DNA of 56,230 nucleotides from Deltaproteobacteria bacterium (GTDB lineage Bacteria; Myxococcota_A; Polyangia; Haliangiales; JADYYK01), in contig JADYYK010000026.1 of NCBI GenBank assembly GCA_020853705.1, positions 1 through 56,230 on the forward strand, in the 5' to 3' direction. A program made the translations under genes and the position numbers. Under the pieces are notes generated by a model, which worked only from the letters and a program-made list of their open reading frames with translations, was not told the origin of the DNA and did no database searches. How positions within the stretch are numbered: position 1 is the stretch's first letter; every line of letters begins with the position of its first letter. This document shows, piece after piece, positions 8,527-17,131 of this stretch.

Positions 8527-10476
8527 ATGCGTCAGCCCGTGCGCTCTACCTTGCTGCTGACGTCCGCCGTCGTGCTCGCCGCGCTGCTGTCCGGTTGCCC
8601 GAGCAGCCAGGAGGGGCCCAGGGTGGACGCTGGCCCGACCAGTGACGGCGGCGCCGGTGATGGTGGCGGCAACGGGGATGGTGGCCCTGGCGACGACGGC
8701 GGCGGCATGTGCACCGCGGTGCCGACTTGCACGGCGACCATCCGCTACACCGGCACCGGCAACGTCGTCGTCCTGCGCGGCGACTTCGAGGCCGACGGCT
8801 GGACCGTGGGCATCCCGATGACGAAGAACGGCGCCGCCTGGGAGGCCACCATCCCGGTGCGCGATGGCCAGACCGTGCTCTACAAGCTGGTGGTCGACGG
8901 CACCTGGATGGCCGACCCGGGCAACCCCAAGGGCTCGCCCGACGGCTTCGGGCAGATGAACTCGGTGCTGCGCGTTGACTGCGATCGCTGCCCCGGGCGG
9001 GCACCGATCGACTGGCGCGACGCCATCCTCTACTTCGTCATGCTCGACCGCTTCAAGGACGGCGACACCTCGAACAACATGTCGCTCGGCCTCGAGCGCC
9101 CGGCCGACTACCAGGGCGGTGACCTGAAGGGGCTGACGCAGAAGATCGAGGAGGGCTACTTCGAGAGCCTCGGCGTCAACGCGCTGTGGATCACCTCGCC
9201 GTTCGACAACGCCGACATGGCGGGGCGCGGCAGCGACGGCCACGACTCCTCGGGCTACCACGGCTACTGGCCGCGCGACCTCGAGATGGTGGAGTCGCAC
9301 GTCGGCACGCTGGCCGATCTGAAGGCCATGGTGGCGGCGGCGCACGCGCACGGGCTGCAGGTGGTCATCGACTATGTGATGAACCACGTGCACAGCGAGA
9401 GCCCCGTGTATGCCCAGCATCGCGACTGGTTCTGGCCCAACGAGAACGGTCGCGGCGGCGACTGCGTGTGCGGCGGCGGCTGCAACTGGGATGACGCCTT
9501 CGATCGCAAGCGCTGCTGGTTCACGTCATACCTGCCCGACTTCGACTTTCGCAACGGCGACGCCCGGCGCTGGTCGGTGTCCAACGCCATCAAGTGGGCC
9601 AAGGAGGCCGGCGTCGACGGCTTCCGCCTCGATGCGGTCAAGCACATCGAGGACGAGTGGCTGACCGATCTGCGCGCGCGCCTGGAGGCCGAGGTGCGCG
9701 ACAACCAGGTCTTCTATCTGGTCGGCGAGACCTACACGGGCGATCGCCCGCTCATCAAGTACTACGTCAACCCGGCCATGCTGGACGGCCAGTTCGACTT
9801 CCCGCTGCGCGCGCAGCTCCTGGAGAAGCTGCTGCGTCGCCAGGGCAACATGTCCGACCTGGCCAGCTTCCTCGACTCCAACGCCAGCTACTACGGCAGC
9901 GGGGCCATCATGAGCACCTTCATCGGCAACCACGACGTGCCGCGCACGATCCACTTCGCCGAGGACACCCCGCTGTTCTCCGACTGGGACGACGGCAAGG
10001 GGCGGGCGTGGAACAACCCGCCGACCATCCCGGCCTCGCGCAGCCCCTTCGAGCGCGTCGCGCTGGCCTACACGTTGCTGATGACCACGCCTGGCGTGCC
10101 GCTGATCTACTACGGCGACGAGATCGGCATGCCCGGCGGCGGCGACCCCGACAACCGGCGCTTCATGCAGTGGGACAACTATGACGCCAACCAGAGCTGG
10201 CTCAAGGGGCGCATCGCGGCGCTGGCCAGGTTGCGCACGCAGCACGTCGCGCTGCGGCGCGGGACGCGCAGCGCGGTGGGGGTGTCGCAGGACGCCATGG
10301 TTTACAAGATGTCAACCTCTGGCGACACCGTGTACGTGGCGCTGAACCGCGGCGACGGCGCCACCACGGCGCCCGGCCTGCCCACGGGCAGCTATCGTGA
10401 CCTGCTGTCGAACCAGATGGTGATGACGCCGGTGTCGCTGCCGGCGCGCTCCAGCATGGTGCTGGTGAGTCCGTAG
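8527..10476 (+). CDS. GH13 alpha-amylase family lipoprotein with N-terminal E-set/CBM48-like domain
   Basis: 649 aa from the ATG of MRQPVRSTLL, lipobox LLSGC (Cys24). A Gly/Asp-rich linker covers about residues 32-60. A beta-sandwich of the E-set/CBM48 type follows (VVVLRGDFEADGWTVGIPM ... YKLVVDGTWMADPGNP, about 75-150). The GH13 barrel starts at DWRDAILYFVMLDRFKDGD. Catalytic signatures: YVMNHV (region I), GFRLDAVKHIEDE (nucleophile Asp), LVGETYTGD (acid/base Glu), FIGNHDVPRT (Asp). A C-terminal beta domain ends at RSSMVLVSP. It probably acts at the cell surface or in the periplasm with the divergent amylase and porin. The two amylases differ in N-terminal domains, so they are not simple duplicates. 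Confidence 0.9.
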   Translation: MRQPVRSTLLLTSAVVLAALLSGCPSSQEGPRVDAGPTSDGGAGDGGGNGDGGPGDDGGGMCTAVPTCTATIRYTGTGNVVVLRGDFEADGWTVGIPMTKNGAAWEATIPVRDGQTVLYKLVVDGTWMADPGNPKGSPDGFGQMNSVLRVDCDRCPGRAPIDWRDAILYFVMLDRFKDGDTSNNMSLGLERPADYQGGDLKGLTQKIEEGYFESLGVNALWITSPFDNADMAGRGSDGHDSSGYHGYWPRDLEMVESHVGTLADLKAMVAAAHAHGLQVVIDYVMNHVHSESPVYAQHRDWFWPNENGRGGDCVCGGGCNWDDAFDRKRCWFTSYLPDFDFRNGDARRWSVSNAIKWAKEAGVDGFRLDAVKHIEDEWLTDLRARLEAEVRDNQVFYLVGETYTGDRPLIKYYVNPAMLDGQFDFPLRAQLLEKLLRRQGNMSDLASFLDSNASYYGSGAIMSTFIGNHDVPRTIHFAEDTPLFSDWDDGKGRAWNNPPTIPASRSPFERVALAYTLLMTTPGVPLIYYGDEIGMPGGGDPDNRRFMQWDNYDANQSWLKGRIAALARLRTQHVALRRGTRSAVGVSQDAMVYKMSTSGDTVYVALNRGDGATTAPGLPTGSYRDLLSNQMVMTPVSLPARSSMVLVSP

Positions 10477-10731
10477 GCGTGCGGGTGAGCGACGCAGCAG
10501 ACGCGGTGCCTGCCGGCGAGGCTCAGCGTGGGCGGGCCGTGCCCGGGGCACCGGACGGCGCGCCGGTCGACGCCACCGGCCAGCCGGGACCGGGCGGGCT
10601 GGGGCCCGCCGAGAATCGTTGCCGAGAGGCCGCGGTCCTCGACGCGCTGGTGCACACGCTGGCGGGCGCCGTCGCCGACGCGAAGTCCGACGCGAAGTCC
10701 GACGCGACGTGAGTCGCCCTGGTCGGTCGGG
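10477..10731. other. convergent intergenic region with hairpin
   Basis: 255 bp between the ends of two convergent genes. GGCGGGC (10593-10599) pairs with GCCCGCC (10604-10610) around a 4-nt loop, a possible bidirectional terminator without a clear T-run. A short tandem repeat (gacgcgaagtcc, about 2.5 copies) lies at 10676-10710. A 77-codon frame at 10479-10712 has GTG start and no recognisable features; I do not call it. Confidence 0.4.
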
Positions 10732-12297
10732 TCACCTGGCGTCGATGCGGCGCAGCACGACGAAGCGGCCGATGCGGGTCTCCTCGCGGTAGTTCGGCTT
10801 GATGAAGCCGGCCAGCGCGTCGAACGCGCGCAGGCCTTGCACCGAGTCCTGCGGTTCGAACGGGTTGCGATCCTGGGTGCCGATGAGGATGTAGGCCGGC
10901 GGGTCGGCGTGCAGGCGGCGCAGGAGGTCGGCGCGGCGCGCGGCCAGGCCGGGGATCCGGCGTGACAGCGGGGCCTCGGTCAAGAGCAGCTTGTGGAACG
11001 GGTAGCGCGTCACCGGGTGGCGGTCGGCCAGGGCATAGATCCCGGGCGACAGGCCCCAGACGAGGAGGCCGTCGGCGGGGCGGCTGTGCGCGGCGAGGTA
11101 GCGGGCGGCGTCCTCCTCGACGGCGGGGGACAGCAGGCCGCGCGGGAAGCTGGCCAGGTAGTCGGCGCGGGACAGCGAGCCGAGGCTGTGGCGGACGCCG
11201 GGGCCGTAGGCGGCGCGCCAGTCGAGGGCGCTGCGCGCGGCGAGGATGACGATGGCGAAGGCGGCGCCGGCGGCCAGGACGCGGTGGCCGGCGCGGCCGC
11301 GCGACAGCTCGAGCGGCAGCAGCGCCAGGCCATGGCCGGCGGCGAGCGCGAGGCCGGGCACGATGAGGAGGTAGTGATAGCCGGCGAGCTGGCGCTGCAC
11401 GGCCACGGTGATGATGGAGATGACGATCCAGGTAGACAGCCAGATGGCGCGCGGGCGGTCGCGGAACCAGAGCAAGAAGAGGCCGATGGCGGCGGGCAGC
11501 AGCAGCAGGCCGAGCTGGCGCACGACGACGCGGGGCAGCTCGCGCGCGACCCAGCTCCAGGGCGGGGCGATGACGGCGGCATAGTGACGCTGGTGCACGA
11601 TGATGGCGTCGTAGAGGTCGCCGGCGGCGCCGTGGGCGGCGAACCAGGCGATGGTGAGGAGCCACGGCGCGGCCAGGCCGGCGGCGAACCAGGCCAGCCG
11701 GCGCGCGCTGTCGCGCCAGCGCGGAAGGCCCAGGGCGCCCAGCCACAGCGCGAGCCAGGCTGCGGCGACGACCATGCCGGGCAGCTTGTAGAGGCCGACC
11801 ACACCGGTGAGGACACCTGCGAGCGCGGCGCGCCGCGGCGCGGTGATGGCAGCCAGCGCGAACCAGGCCGCGCCCAGCATGGGCAGCACCATCAGCTCCT
11901 CGGCCTGTGCGCGCGACCACCAGCCGCCGAAGCCGGGCGCCCACAGGCCGAGCATCATCAGGGTCGCGGCGGCGAGGCCGGCCCAGGCGCCCCACAGCTT
12001 GCGCGCGAGCAGGAAGGTCAGCGCCAGGGTGGCGGCGAGCCAGAGCGCCTCGAAGCACCACATCGAGGTCGCGGAGCCGCCCAGGCCGAAGCCGAGCGCC
12101 CAGGTGTAGAGGTGCAGCGGCGGCTTGGTGTCATAGAGATCGCGGTAGGGCAGGGCGCCGCGCGGGACCCAGCGGCCGAAGCAGGCGAACAGGCCCTGAT
12201 CGAGGGCCAGCGGCTCCCGCGCGCGCGCCAGCTGGATGAAGATGAAGAGGGCGCCCAGGGTGAGCGCGACGCTCCACAGCAGCCAGCGGCGTCTCAT
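10732..12297 (-). CDS. GT-C type membrane glycosyltransferase (ArnT/PMT-like)
   Basis: 521 aa, starting MRRRWLLWSVALTLGALFIF. It has about ten hydrophobic helices. The motif PYRDLYDTKPPLHLYTWALG after the first loop is the acidic and DxKPP signature of the dolichyl/undecaprenyl-phosphate-sugar glycosyltransferase clan (GT39/GT83, PMT_2). The C-terminal soluble part (from about residue 400) contains PADGLLVWGLSPGIYALADR and ends near FVVLRRIDAR, as is usual for periplasmic domains of bacterial members. Its ATG overlaps the upstream gene's stop by 4 bp, so the two glycosyltransferases are translationally coupled. The acceptor (lipid, glycan or protein) cannot be told from the sequence. Confidence 0.78.
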   Translation of the reverse strand: MRRRWLLWSVALTLGALFIFIQLARAREPLALDQGLFACFGRWVPRGALPYRDLYDTKPPLHLYTWALGFGLGGSATSMWCFEALWLAATLALTFLLARKLWGAWAGLAAATLMMLGLWAPGFGGWWSRAQAEELMVLPMLGAAWFALAAITAPRRAALAGVLTGVVGLYKLPGMVVAAAWLALWLGALGLPRWRDSARRLAWFAAGLAAPWLLTIAWFAAHGAAGDLYDAIIVHQRHYAAVIAPPWSWVARELPRVVVRQLGLLLLPAAIGLFLLWFRDRPRAIWLSTWIVISIITVAVQRQLAGYHYLLIVPGLALAAGHGLALLPLELSRGRAGHRVLAAGAAFAIVILAARSALDWRAAYGPGVRHSLGSLSRADYLASFPRGLLSPAVEEDAARYLAAHSRPADGLLVWGLSPGIYALADRHPVTRYPFHKLLLTEAPLSRRIPGLAARRADLLRRLHADPPAYILIGTQDRNPFEPQDSVQGLRAFDALAGFIKPNYREETRIGRFVVLRRIDAR

Positions 12298-14279
12298 GGC
12301 TGCACCGGCGGCGACGGCCATGGGGTCGGTGGCGCGGGCGCTTCCGGTGGCAGCTTGCGGCGCGTGACCTCGTCGGCGGCCCCGCTCAGGCCTTGCTCGC
12401 GCAGCAGCTCGGCCAGGCCGGTCCAGAACGGGCGGTCGACCAGGGCGGGGTTGTCGAGCGCGGCGGGGCCCCAGCCGCGCATGTTGCTGGCGAAGACGGC
12501 GCGGTCGGCGGCGGCGGCGGCGCGAAACTGGGCCAGCGCGCGCGCGAAGTCGCCCTGCTGGGTGTAGAGGTGGCCCAGGTTGAAGTGCTCGTGGGCATAG
12601 TCGGCCGCGGGGCGCTGGCGGCTGGCGACGTTGGTCAACAGGGCGCGGATGGCGCCGTCCAGGTCGCCGGCCGCGGTCAGCGCGAAGGCGACGCGACGCA
12701 GCGGGCGCACATCCCAGGGGTCGGCCCTGGCGGCGACGCGCCAGGCGGCGACGGCGCCCGGCAGGTCGTGCAGCGTCTCGCGGGTGTTGCCGAGCTCGAA
12801 CCAGAAGCGGGCGTCGTCGGGCGCGGCGTGGGCGGCGGCCTGGAAGGCGCGCTCGGCACGCGCTGGCTGGTGCAGGTGACGCAGGTAGGCCAGGCCGCGA
12901 TAGAAGTCGAGCTCGGCGGCGAACGACCAGCGCGTCTCGCGGGCCGGCACGCGGACCAGCAGGAACAGCGCGGCGCAGGCGCGCAGCGCGAGCGCGGCGC
13001 GGCGGCCCTGGGCGCGCACGGCGTCGGCCAGCCAGCGCGCACCCAGCGCGGCGCACAGGCACAGCAGCGGCAGCGCCGGCACCCGGTAGCGCGAGGTCAC
13101 GAAGAACAGCGCCACCACCGCGGCCTGGGTCAGCACGAAGCCCCACACCAGCAGGGCCTCGCGGCGGCGCGGCCACAGCGCGACCAGGCCGAGCAGCGCG
13201 AGCGGCATCAGCACCCCGTCGGGGAAGGCCAGCGGCGCCGGCCACACCAGCGCCGTCATCAGCAGCGAGTCGCGGCGCGCCTGATAGATGTCGGAGTCGC
13301 GCGGGATCTCGGCGCCGTGAAAGTAGAGGTAGAGCTTGCGCCCGAGCAGCAGCGCGGCCTGGCCCGGGTGGTCGGCCATCCAGGACAGCGCCTTGCGCGT
13401 GAAGAAGGCCGACTTCGCGCCCGGGCGGCTGAGGCCGGCGCGCAGCGGCTCGTCGACCAGCTGGTTCCAGCGCCGACCGGGGCGCACCTCGAGCAGGGTC
13501 GGGTAGTCGGCGTGGTTCCCGAGGTACAGATTCACGCCACCGTTTGTTGACACCATGACAAGTTCATGGCCGACGCGCTGGTTGCGCAGGGTGACCGCGG
13601 CGAGGGGGGCGGCGAGGCACGCGGCGAAGCCGGCCAGCGCCAGCGCCTGGGTGCGGCGCTGGTCGGGGCTGGCGAAGCCGCGCCACAGCCACAGCAGCGC
13701 GATCGGCGCGAACACCAGCACCACCGGGATGCACACCGCCGAGGCGCCCAGCGCCAGACCGGCCAGCGCGGCCAGCGCGAGCTGGCGCCGCTCGGCGGCC
13801 AGCAAGAGCAGCCAGAGCGCGGCCAGATCCAGCGTCATGGCGTAGGTCGGTGGCATCAGCTCGGCGGCCGAGAAGACGAGGACGCCGTGCAGCGCGGTCG
13901 CCGCTGTCGCGGCCAGGGCCCAGCGCGGCGGCAGGAAGCGGCGCGCGATGGCGAAGAGCAGCAGGCAGCACAGTGTGGACAGCAGGGCTTGCAGCACGCG
14001 CGGCGCGGTCAGGCCCGGGCCGGCGACGCGGAACACCGCGGCCAGAGCGTAGGCCACGCCGGGTGGCTGCCAGTAGGCCTCGGGCCGCGCCGGGGTGCCG
14101 CGCACCAGCGCGCGGGCCTGCTCGACATAGGCGTCCTCGTCGACCACCGGGTGCTGGAACAGGATGTCGCGCGACAGCTCGCCCAGGTAGGCCAGGCGCA
14201 GGCCGAGGGCGAGGGCCAGGATCGCGGCCAGCACGCTGCGCTGCACGCGGTCGAGCCGGGGCCGCTCGGCGGGGGGCAC
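12294..14279 (-). CDS. GT-C type membrane glycosyltransferase with C-terminal TPR domain
   Basis: 661 aa. About ten hydrophobic helices occupy residues 15-440. The first periplasmic loop has FQHPVVDEDAYVEQARALV and EAYWQPPGVAY, the acidic and QPP motifs expected of a PMT_2/ArnT-like enzyme. Residues from about 460 form TPR-like helices (FWFELGNTRETLHDLPGAVA; HFNLGHLYTQQGDFARALAQ), ending in a Pro-rich tail. TPRs on a membrane GT-C enzyme are known in several bacterial phyla and may bind acceptor proteins, which is inference here. It is first in a two-gene operon and divergent from the protease at 14327, with only 47 bp between them. Confidence 0.75.
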   Translation of the reverse strand: MPPAERPRLDRVQRSVLAAILALALGLRLAYLGELSRDILFQHPVVDEDAYVEQARALVRGTPARPEAYWQPPGVAYALAAVFRVAGPGLTAPRVLQALLSTLCCLLLFAIARRFLPPRWALAATAATALHGVLVFSAAELMPPTYAMTLDLAALWLLLLAAERRQLALAALAGLALGASAVCIPVVLVFAPIALLWLWRGFASPDQRRTQALALAGFAACLAAPLAAVTLRNQRVGHELVMVSTNGGVNLYLGNHADYPTLLEVRPGRRWNQLVDEPLRAGLSRPGAKSAFFTRKALSWMADHPGQAALLLGRKLYLYFHGAEIPRDSDIYQARRDSLLMTALVWPAPLAFPDGVLMPLALLGLVALWPRRREALLVWGFVLTQAAVVALFFVTSRYRVPALPLLCLCAALGARWLADAVRAQGRRAALALRACAALFLLVRVPARETRWSFAAELDFYRGLAYLRHLHQPARAERAFQAAAHAAPDDARFWFELGNTRETLHDLPGAVAAWRVAARADPWDVRPLRRVAFALTAAGDLDGAIRALLTNVASRQRPAADYAHEHFNLGHLYTQQGDFARALAQFRAAAAADRAVFASNMRGWGPAALDNPALVDRPFWTGLAELLREQGLSGAADEVTRRKLPPEAPAPPTPWPSPPVQP

Positions 14280-14326
14280 GGTGATCGAGCATAGCGTAGA
14301 CTGACGGTGCCCGCGCCGTGGGTGCC

Positions 14327-15250
14327 ATGCTGCCGCGTCTTTTCAGCCTGATCTGTGCCGGTGCGCTCGCGCTCGCGGGCTGCGTCGGCGGGGCTGACTC
14401 CGGGGCTGGTGCGGGTGCGGGTGCGGAGTCGCGGCAGGCGGGGGTGACCAGCGCGACGTCAGCGCTGGGTGATCGCGCCGTGGTCGCGGTGGTGCAGCGG
14501 GGCGGCGACCTGCGCTGCACCGGGACGCTGATCGCGCCGCGGGCGGTGCTGACGGCGGCGCACTGCGGCGTCACCGCGGACAACGCCGCCGACTTCCAGG
14601 TCTTCGTCGGCGAGGTCGTGGGCGGCGTGGGCACCGGGGTCGATGTGGCCTCCGTGCGGGTGCACCCGGGCTTCGTGGCGGCGACCTTCGCCAGCGACCT
14701 GGCGGTGCTGTGGCTGCGGGCCGAGGTCCCGGTGGTCCCGGTGGCCCTCCCGGAGGGGCCGCTGGCGCTCGAGGTCGGCACCGCGGTGCGTGTGGTCGGC
14801 TATGGCGTCAGCGTGGCGGGCGCGGCCGATCAGGGCACGCGCAGGCAGGGCAGCGCCAGCATCAGCGAGGTCACCGAGGCCGAGGTCACGCTGGCGCCGG
14901 CGCCGTCACAGCCGTGCAGCTATGACTCGGGCGGGCCGGCCTTCGTCACCGTGCGCGGCGTGGAGCTGCTGGTCGGGGTCACCAGCCGGGGCGACTCCGC
15001 CTGTGTGACGACCTCGCGCGAGGTCCGGGTCGATGCCCAGCTGGGCTTCATCCGGGATGCGCTGGCCGCCGGCCCGCTCCCGCCGCCGGTCGACGCTGGC
15101 GTGGTGGTGCCGCCCGACGACGACGATGGCTGCACCGTCAGCGCGGGCGGCCGCCCGGCGCGGGCGGTCGCGCCGGGCACGCTGCTGGTGCTCGGGCTGG
15201 CGCTGCTGGCGCTCGCGGTCGGCGCGGCGCGGCTCAGATGTCGCTGCTGA
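14327..15250 (+). CDS. trypsin-like serine protease (S1) with MYXO-CTERM-like tail
   Basis: 307 aa from ATG 14327 (a GTG 9 bp upstream is possible). Lipoprotein-type signal MLPRLFSLICAGALALAGC. The S1 fold spans about residues 45-250 with the full triad: LTAAHCG (His), ASDLAVLWL (Asp) and CSYDSGGPAF (Ser). The C-terminus is an acidic linker (PPDDDDGC), a hydrophobic helix (TLLVLGLALLALAVGAA) and RLRCRC. This is the Gly-Cys/helix/Arg layout of MYXO-CTERM sorting tails, which in myxobacteria mark proteins for surface anchoring after type II secretion. Having both a lipobox and this tail is odd; one of the two may be non-functional. Its end overlaps the convergent acetyltransferase by 17 bp. Confidence 0.85.
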   Translation: MLPRLFSLICAGALALAGCVGGADSGAGAGAGAESRQAGVTSATSALGDRAVVAVVQRGGDLRCTGTLIAPRAVLTAAHCGVTADNAADFQVFVGEVVGGVGTGVDVASVRVHPGFVAATFASDLAVLWLRAEVPVVPVALPEGPLALEVGTAVRVVGYGVSVAGAADQGTRRQGSASISEVTEAEVTLAPAPSQPCSYDSGGPAFVTVRGVELLVGVTSRGDSACVTTSREVRVDAQLGFIRDALAAGPLPPPVDAGVVVPPDDDDGCTVSAGGRPARAVAPGTLLVLGLALLALAVGAARLRCRC

Positions 15251-16037
15251 GCACGAAGCGGAAGTCGCTGCTCGACATGCCGCTGTGCAGGATGGTCGCG
15301 GTCGCCGACGGCTGGTGACCCAGGCGACCGAGCGCCTGCGACAGCTCGTCGTCCCGCAGCGCACACAGCATGTGGGTGTGGCCCTGCACCGGGCTGGGCA
15401 CCCCCGCCGCGGCGAAGGGGCCGAACTGCACGTGAAGCAGCGGCATCGGCGCGCCGGTGCTCTCGAGCACAATGTCCTTGATGCCGCGCAGCGACAGGTA
15501 GGACAGCGGGCCGCGCTGCTCGGTCACCACGGGGGCGGCCTCGCGCATGGCGTCGGCGTCGAGGCTGTAAAGCTCGAGGGTCAGGCCGGCGTGCACCGGG
15601 GCCCACTTGAAGCGCGTCAGGTTGCTGACCACGCGGTTCTCGCTGCCGTCACCGGGGTTCATCGAGATGGCGTAGCCGCGCCGGCAGCGCAGGAAGTTGG
15701 GCAGGAAGACGCGCGTCGCCATGGTCAGCGGGAAGCGCTTGCCGCGGTACTCGGGGTGCACCTTGAGATCGCCGCCGTACCAGAAGCGCCTCGGCTTGTC
15801 GCCCGCGCGCATGGGGGCGTGGCGCAGCATGCCGGCGCCGACGGCGACGATCTTGCCGTCCTCCAGCGTGGCGTAATAGTAGAGCGTGCCGATGCGCTCG
15901 AAGAACTTGAAGTAGTCGGCGCCGTGATCGATCTGGAAGCGATCGTTGCCGATCGGGTAGCTGGCCAGCTTCTCCAGCGCGGACAGCTCGGCCTGCCACC
16001 TGGGCAGGTCGGCCCGTTCGATGCGGATGACCTTCAT
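15234..16037 (-). CDS. GNAT-family N-acetyltransferase-like protein
   Basis: 267 aa. The ATG follows GGAGG at good distance and overlaps the stop of the DUF3419 gene by 4 bp. The N-terminal half has a GNAT layout: strand IVAVGAGMLRHAPM, then YGGDLKVHPEYRGKRFPLTM, which matches acetyl-CoA-binding motif A (V-x-P-x-x-R-G-x), followed by the SRxVxNLxRF-like segment SENRVVSNLTRFKW. The C-terminal third (from about SLRGIKDIVLES) resembles a second partial GNAT fold. It is the last gene of a tight three-gene operon with a haem-oxygenase-like protein and a DUF3419 protein, so it may modify the amine of a small molecule made by them; that is inference. Confidence 0.7.
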   Translation of the reverse strand: MKVIRIERADLPRWQAELSALEKLASYPIGNDRFQIDHGADYFKFFERIGTLYYYATLEDGKIVAVGAGMLRHAPMRAGDKPRRFWYGGDLKVHPEYRGKRFPLTMATRVFLPNFLRCRRGYAISMNPGDGSENRVVSNLTRFKWAPVHAGLTLELYSLDADAMREAAPVVTEQRGPLSYLSLRGIKDIVLESTGAPMPLLHVQFGPFAAAGVPSPVQGHTHMLCALRDDELSQALGRLGHQPSATATILHSGMSSSDFRFVLSSDI

Positions 16038-17131
16038 GGGTCGCCTCCAGCGAAGCCGGCGACCACCTCGCGATAGAAGAACGAGCGATCTGCGGCCAGC
16101 AGCCGGCCCGACAGGGTGGCGTCGACCGTGAAGTGGCGCGCCACGCGGTCGGCCAGGACGTGGTCGCCGTTGAGGCGGCGGCACAGCACCGCGCCGTGCG
16201 GCGCCAGCACGCGGCGCGCGCTGGTCAGCAGCGCGTCGAGCGCCTCCAGCGGCATCCAGTCCGACACGTTCGAGGTCTGGATGAGATCGAACGGCGCGTG
16301 CGCGGCGGCGGGGCCGGCCAGCCAGTCGGCCAGCGCGCCCTGGTGCAGCTGCAGCGCGTCGGCGTGACGCCGGGCCAGCGCGGCGCCGGCGCCGGGGCCG
16401 AGGTAGGCCGGGCCCAGCGCGGGGTCGGCCGGGTAGCCGTCGGTCAGGACCTGGCTCAGGAAGTAGTTGTCGGCGACGCGGAAGCGCGCCAGCGCGCTGG
16501 CGAACACGGACTCGAAGTGGTCGGCGAACGAGCGATCCATCGAGTAGGCCACCGCGGCCTCGCCGAACAGGGCGGCGAGGTGGCTGCGCTCGAAGACGCG
16601 CTGGAAGGTGGGGCGCCAGGTCGGGTGGCTGGCGGCCTCGTGCGGGCGCGCCACCGGGTCGATGCCGGCGGCGGCCAGCGCGCGGGTGAGATCGCGGAAC
16701 AGCGCCTCGAAGCGGCCCACGCCGTTGACGCCGGCGCCGAGCTCGTGCGGACGCGCGTCCCAGTGGGCGCGCGCGGCCGGGGGCAGCGCGGGGCGTACGC
16801 GCTGGTACAGGGCCAGGCGCTCGGGACCGGTCGCGGCGGCGCTGCCGACCAGCTGGCGCGCGGCCGGCTCGGGCAGCGTGGTGGCGGCGGCGCGACGCAG
16901 CGCGGTCAGGTGGAGCTGCGCGGGGTTCACATCGACGGCGTGGATCTCGGCGATGGCCTCGCCGCCGTCGACCAGCAGGCTGAGCGCGCTGCAGCCGCCC
17001 GACGCGATCAGCAGCACGCGCAGCGGGCGTCCGGCGCGAGCGGCGACGGCGCGGGCGACCTCCAGGTCCAGGCGCGGGTCCTCGCGGACCTGCGCGAACA
17101 TGAGGTCACTCCACGCGGAGGAGCTCGTCAT
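16034..17131 (-). CDS. DUF3419 / BtaA-like SAM-dependent aminocarboxypropyl transferase family protein
   Basis: 365 aa. The ATG at 17131 has GGAG 5 nt upstream; a second ATG at 17101, also preceded by GGAG, would start at MFAQVREDPRLD. A SAM-binding Rossmann motif is visible (LRVLLIASGGCSALSLL, then AEIHAVDVNPAQLHL). The middle has YSMDRSFADHF and the distal part LIQTSNVSDWMP followed by a methyltransferase-like helix-strand (LLTSARRVLAPHGAVLCRRL). This is the layout of DUF3419, whose best-known member BtaA moves the 3-amino-3-carboxypropyl group of SAM to diacylglycerol in betaine-lipid synthesis. No BtaB-type N-methyltransferase is nearby, so the product here is probably something else. Middle gene of a three-gene operon. 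Confidence 0.72.
   Translation of the reverse strand: MTSSSAWSDLMFAQVREDPRLDLEVARAVAARAGRPLRVLLIASGGCSALSLLVDGGEAIAEIHAVDVNPAQLHLTALRRAAATTLPEPAARQLVGSAAATGPERLALYQRVRPALPPAARAHWDARPHELGAGVNGVGRFEALFRDLTRALAAAGIDPVARPHEAASHPTWRPTFQRVFERSHLAALFGEAAVAYSMDRSFADHFESVFASALARFRVADNYFLSQVLTDGYPADPALGPAYLGPGAGAALARRHADALQLHQGALADWLAGPAAAHAPFDLIQTSNVSDWMPLEALDALLTSARRVLAPHGAVLCRRLNGDHVLADRVARHFTVDATLSGRLLAADRSFFYREVVAGFAGGDP

Noticed and set aside
10479..10712. 77-codon open frame after the second amylase
   Set aside because: No ribosome site, no recognisable domain, and it contains the small tandem repeat and hairpin of a convergent intergenic region.
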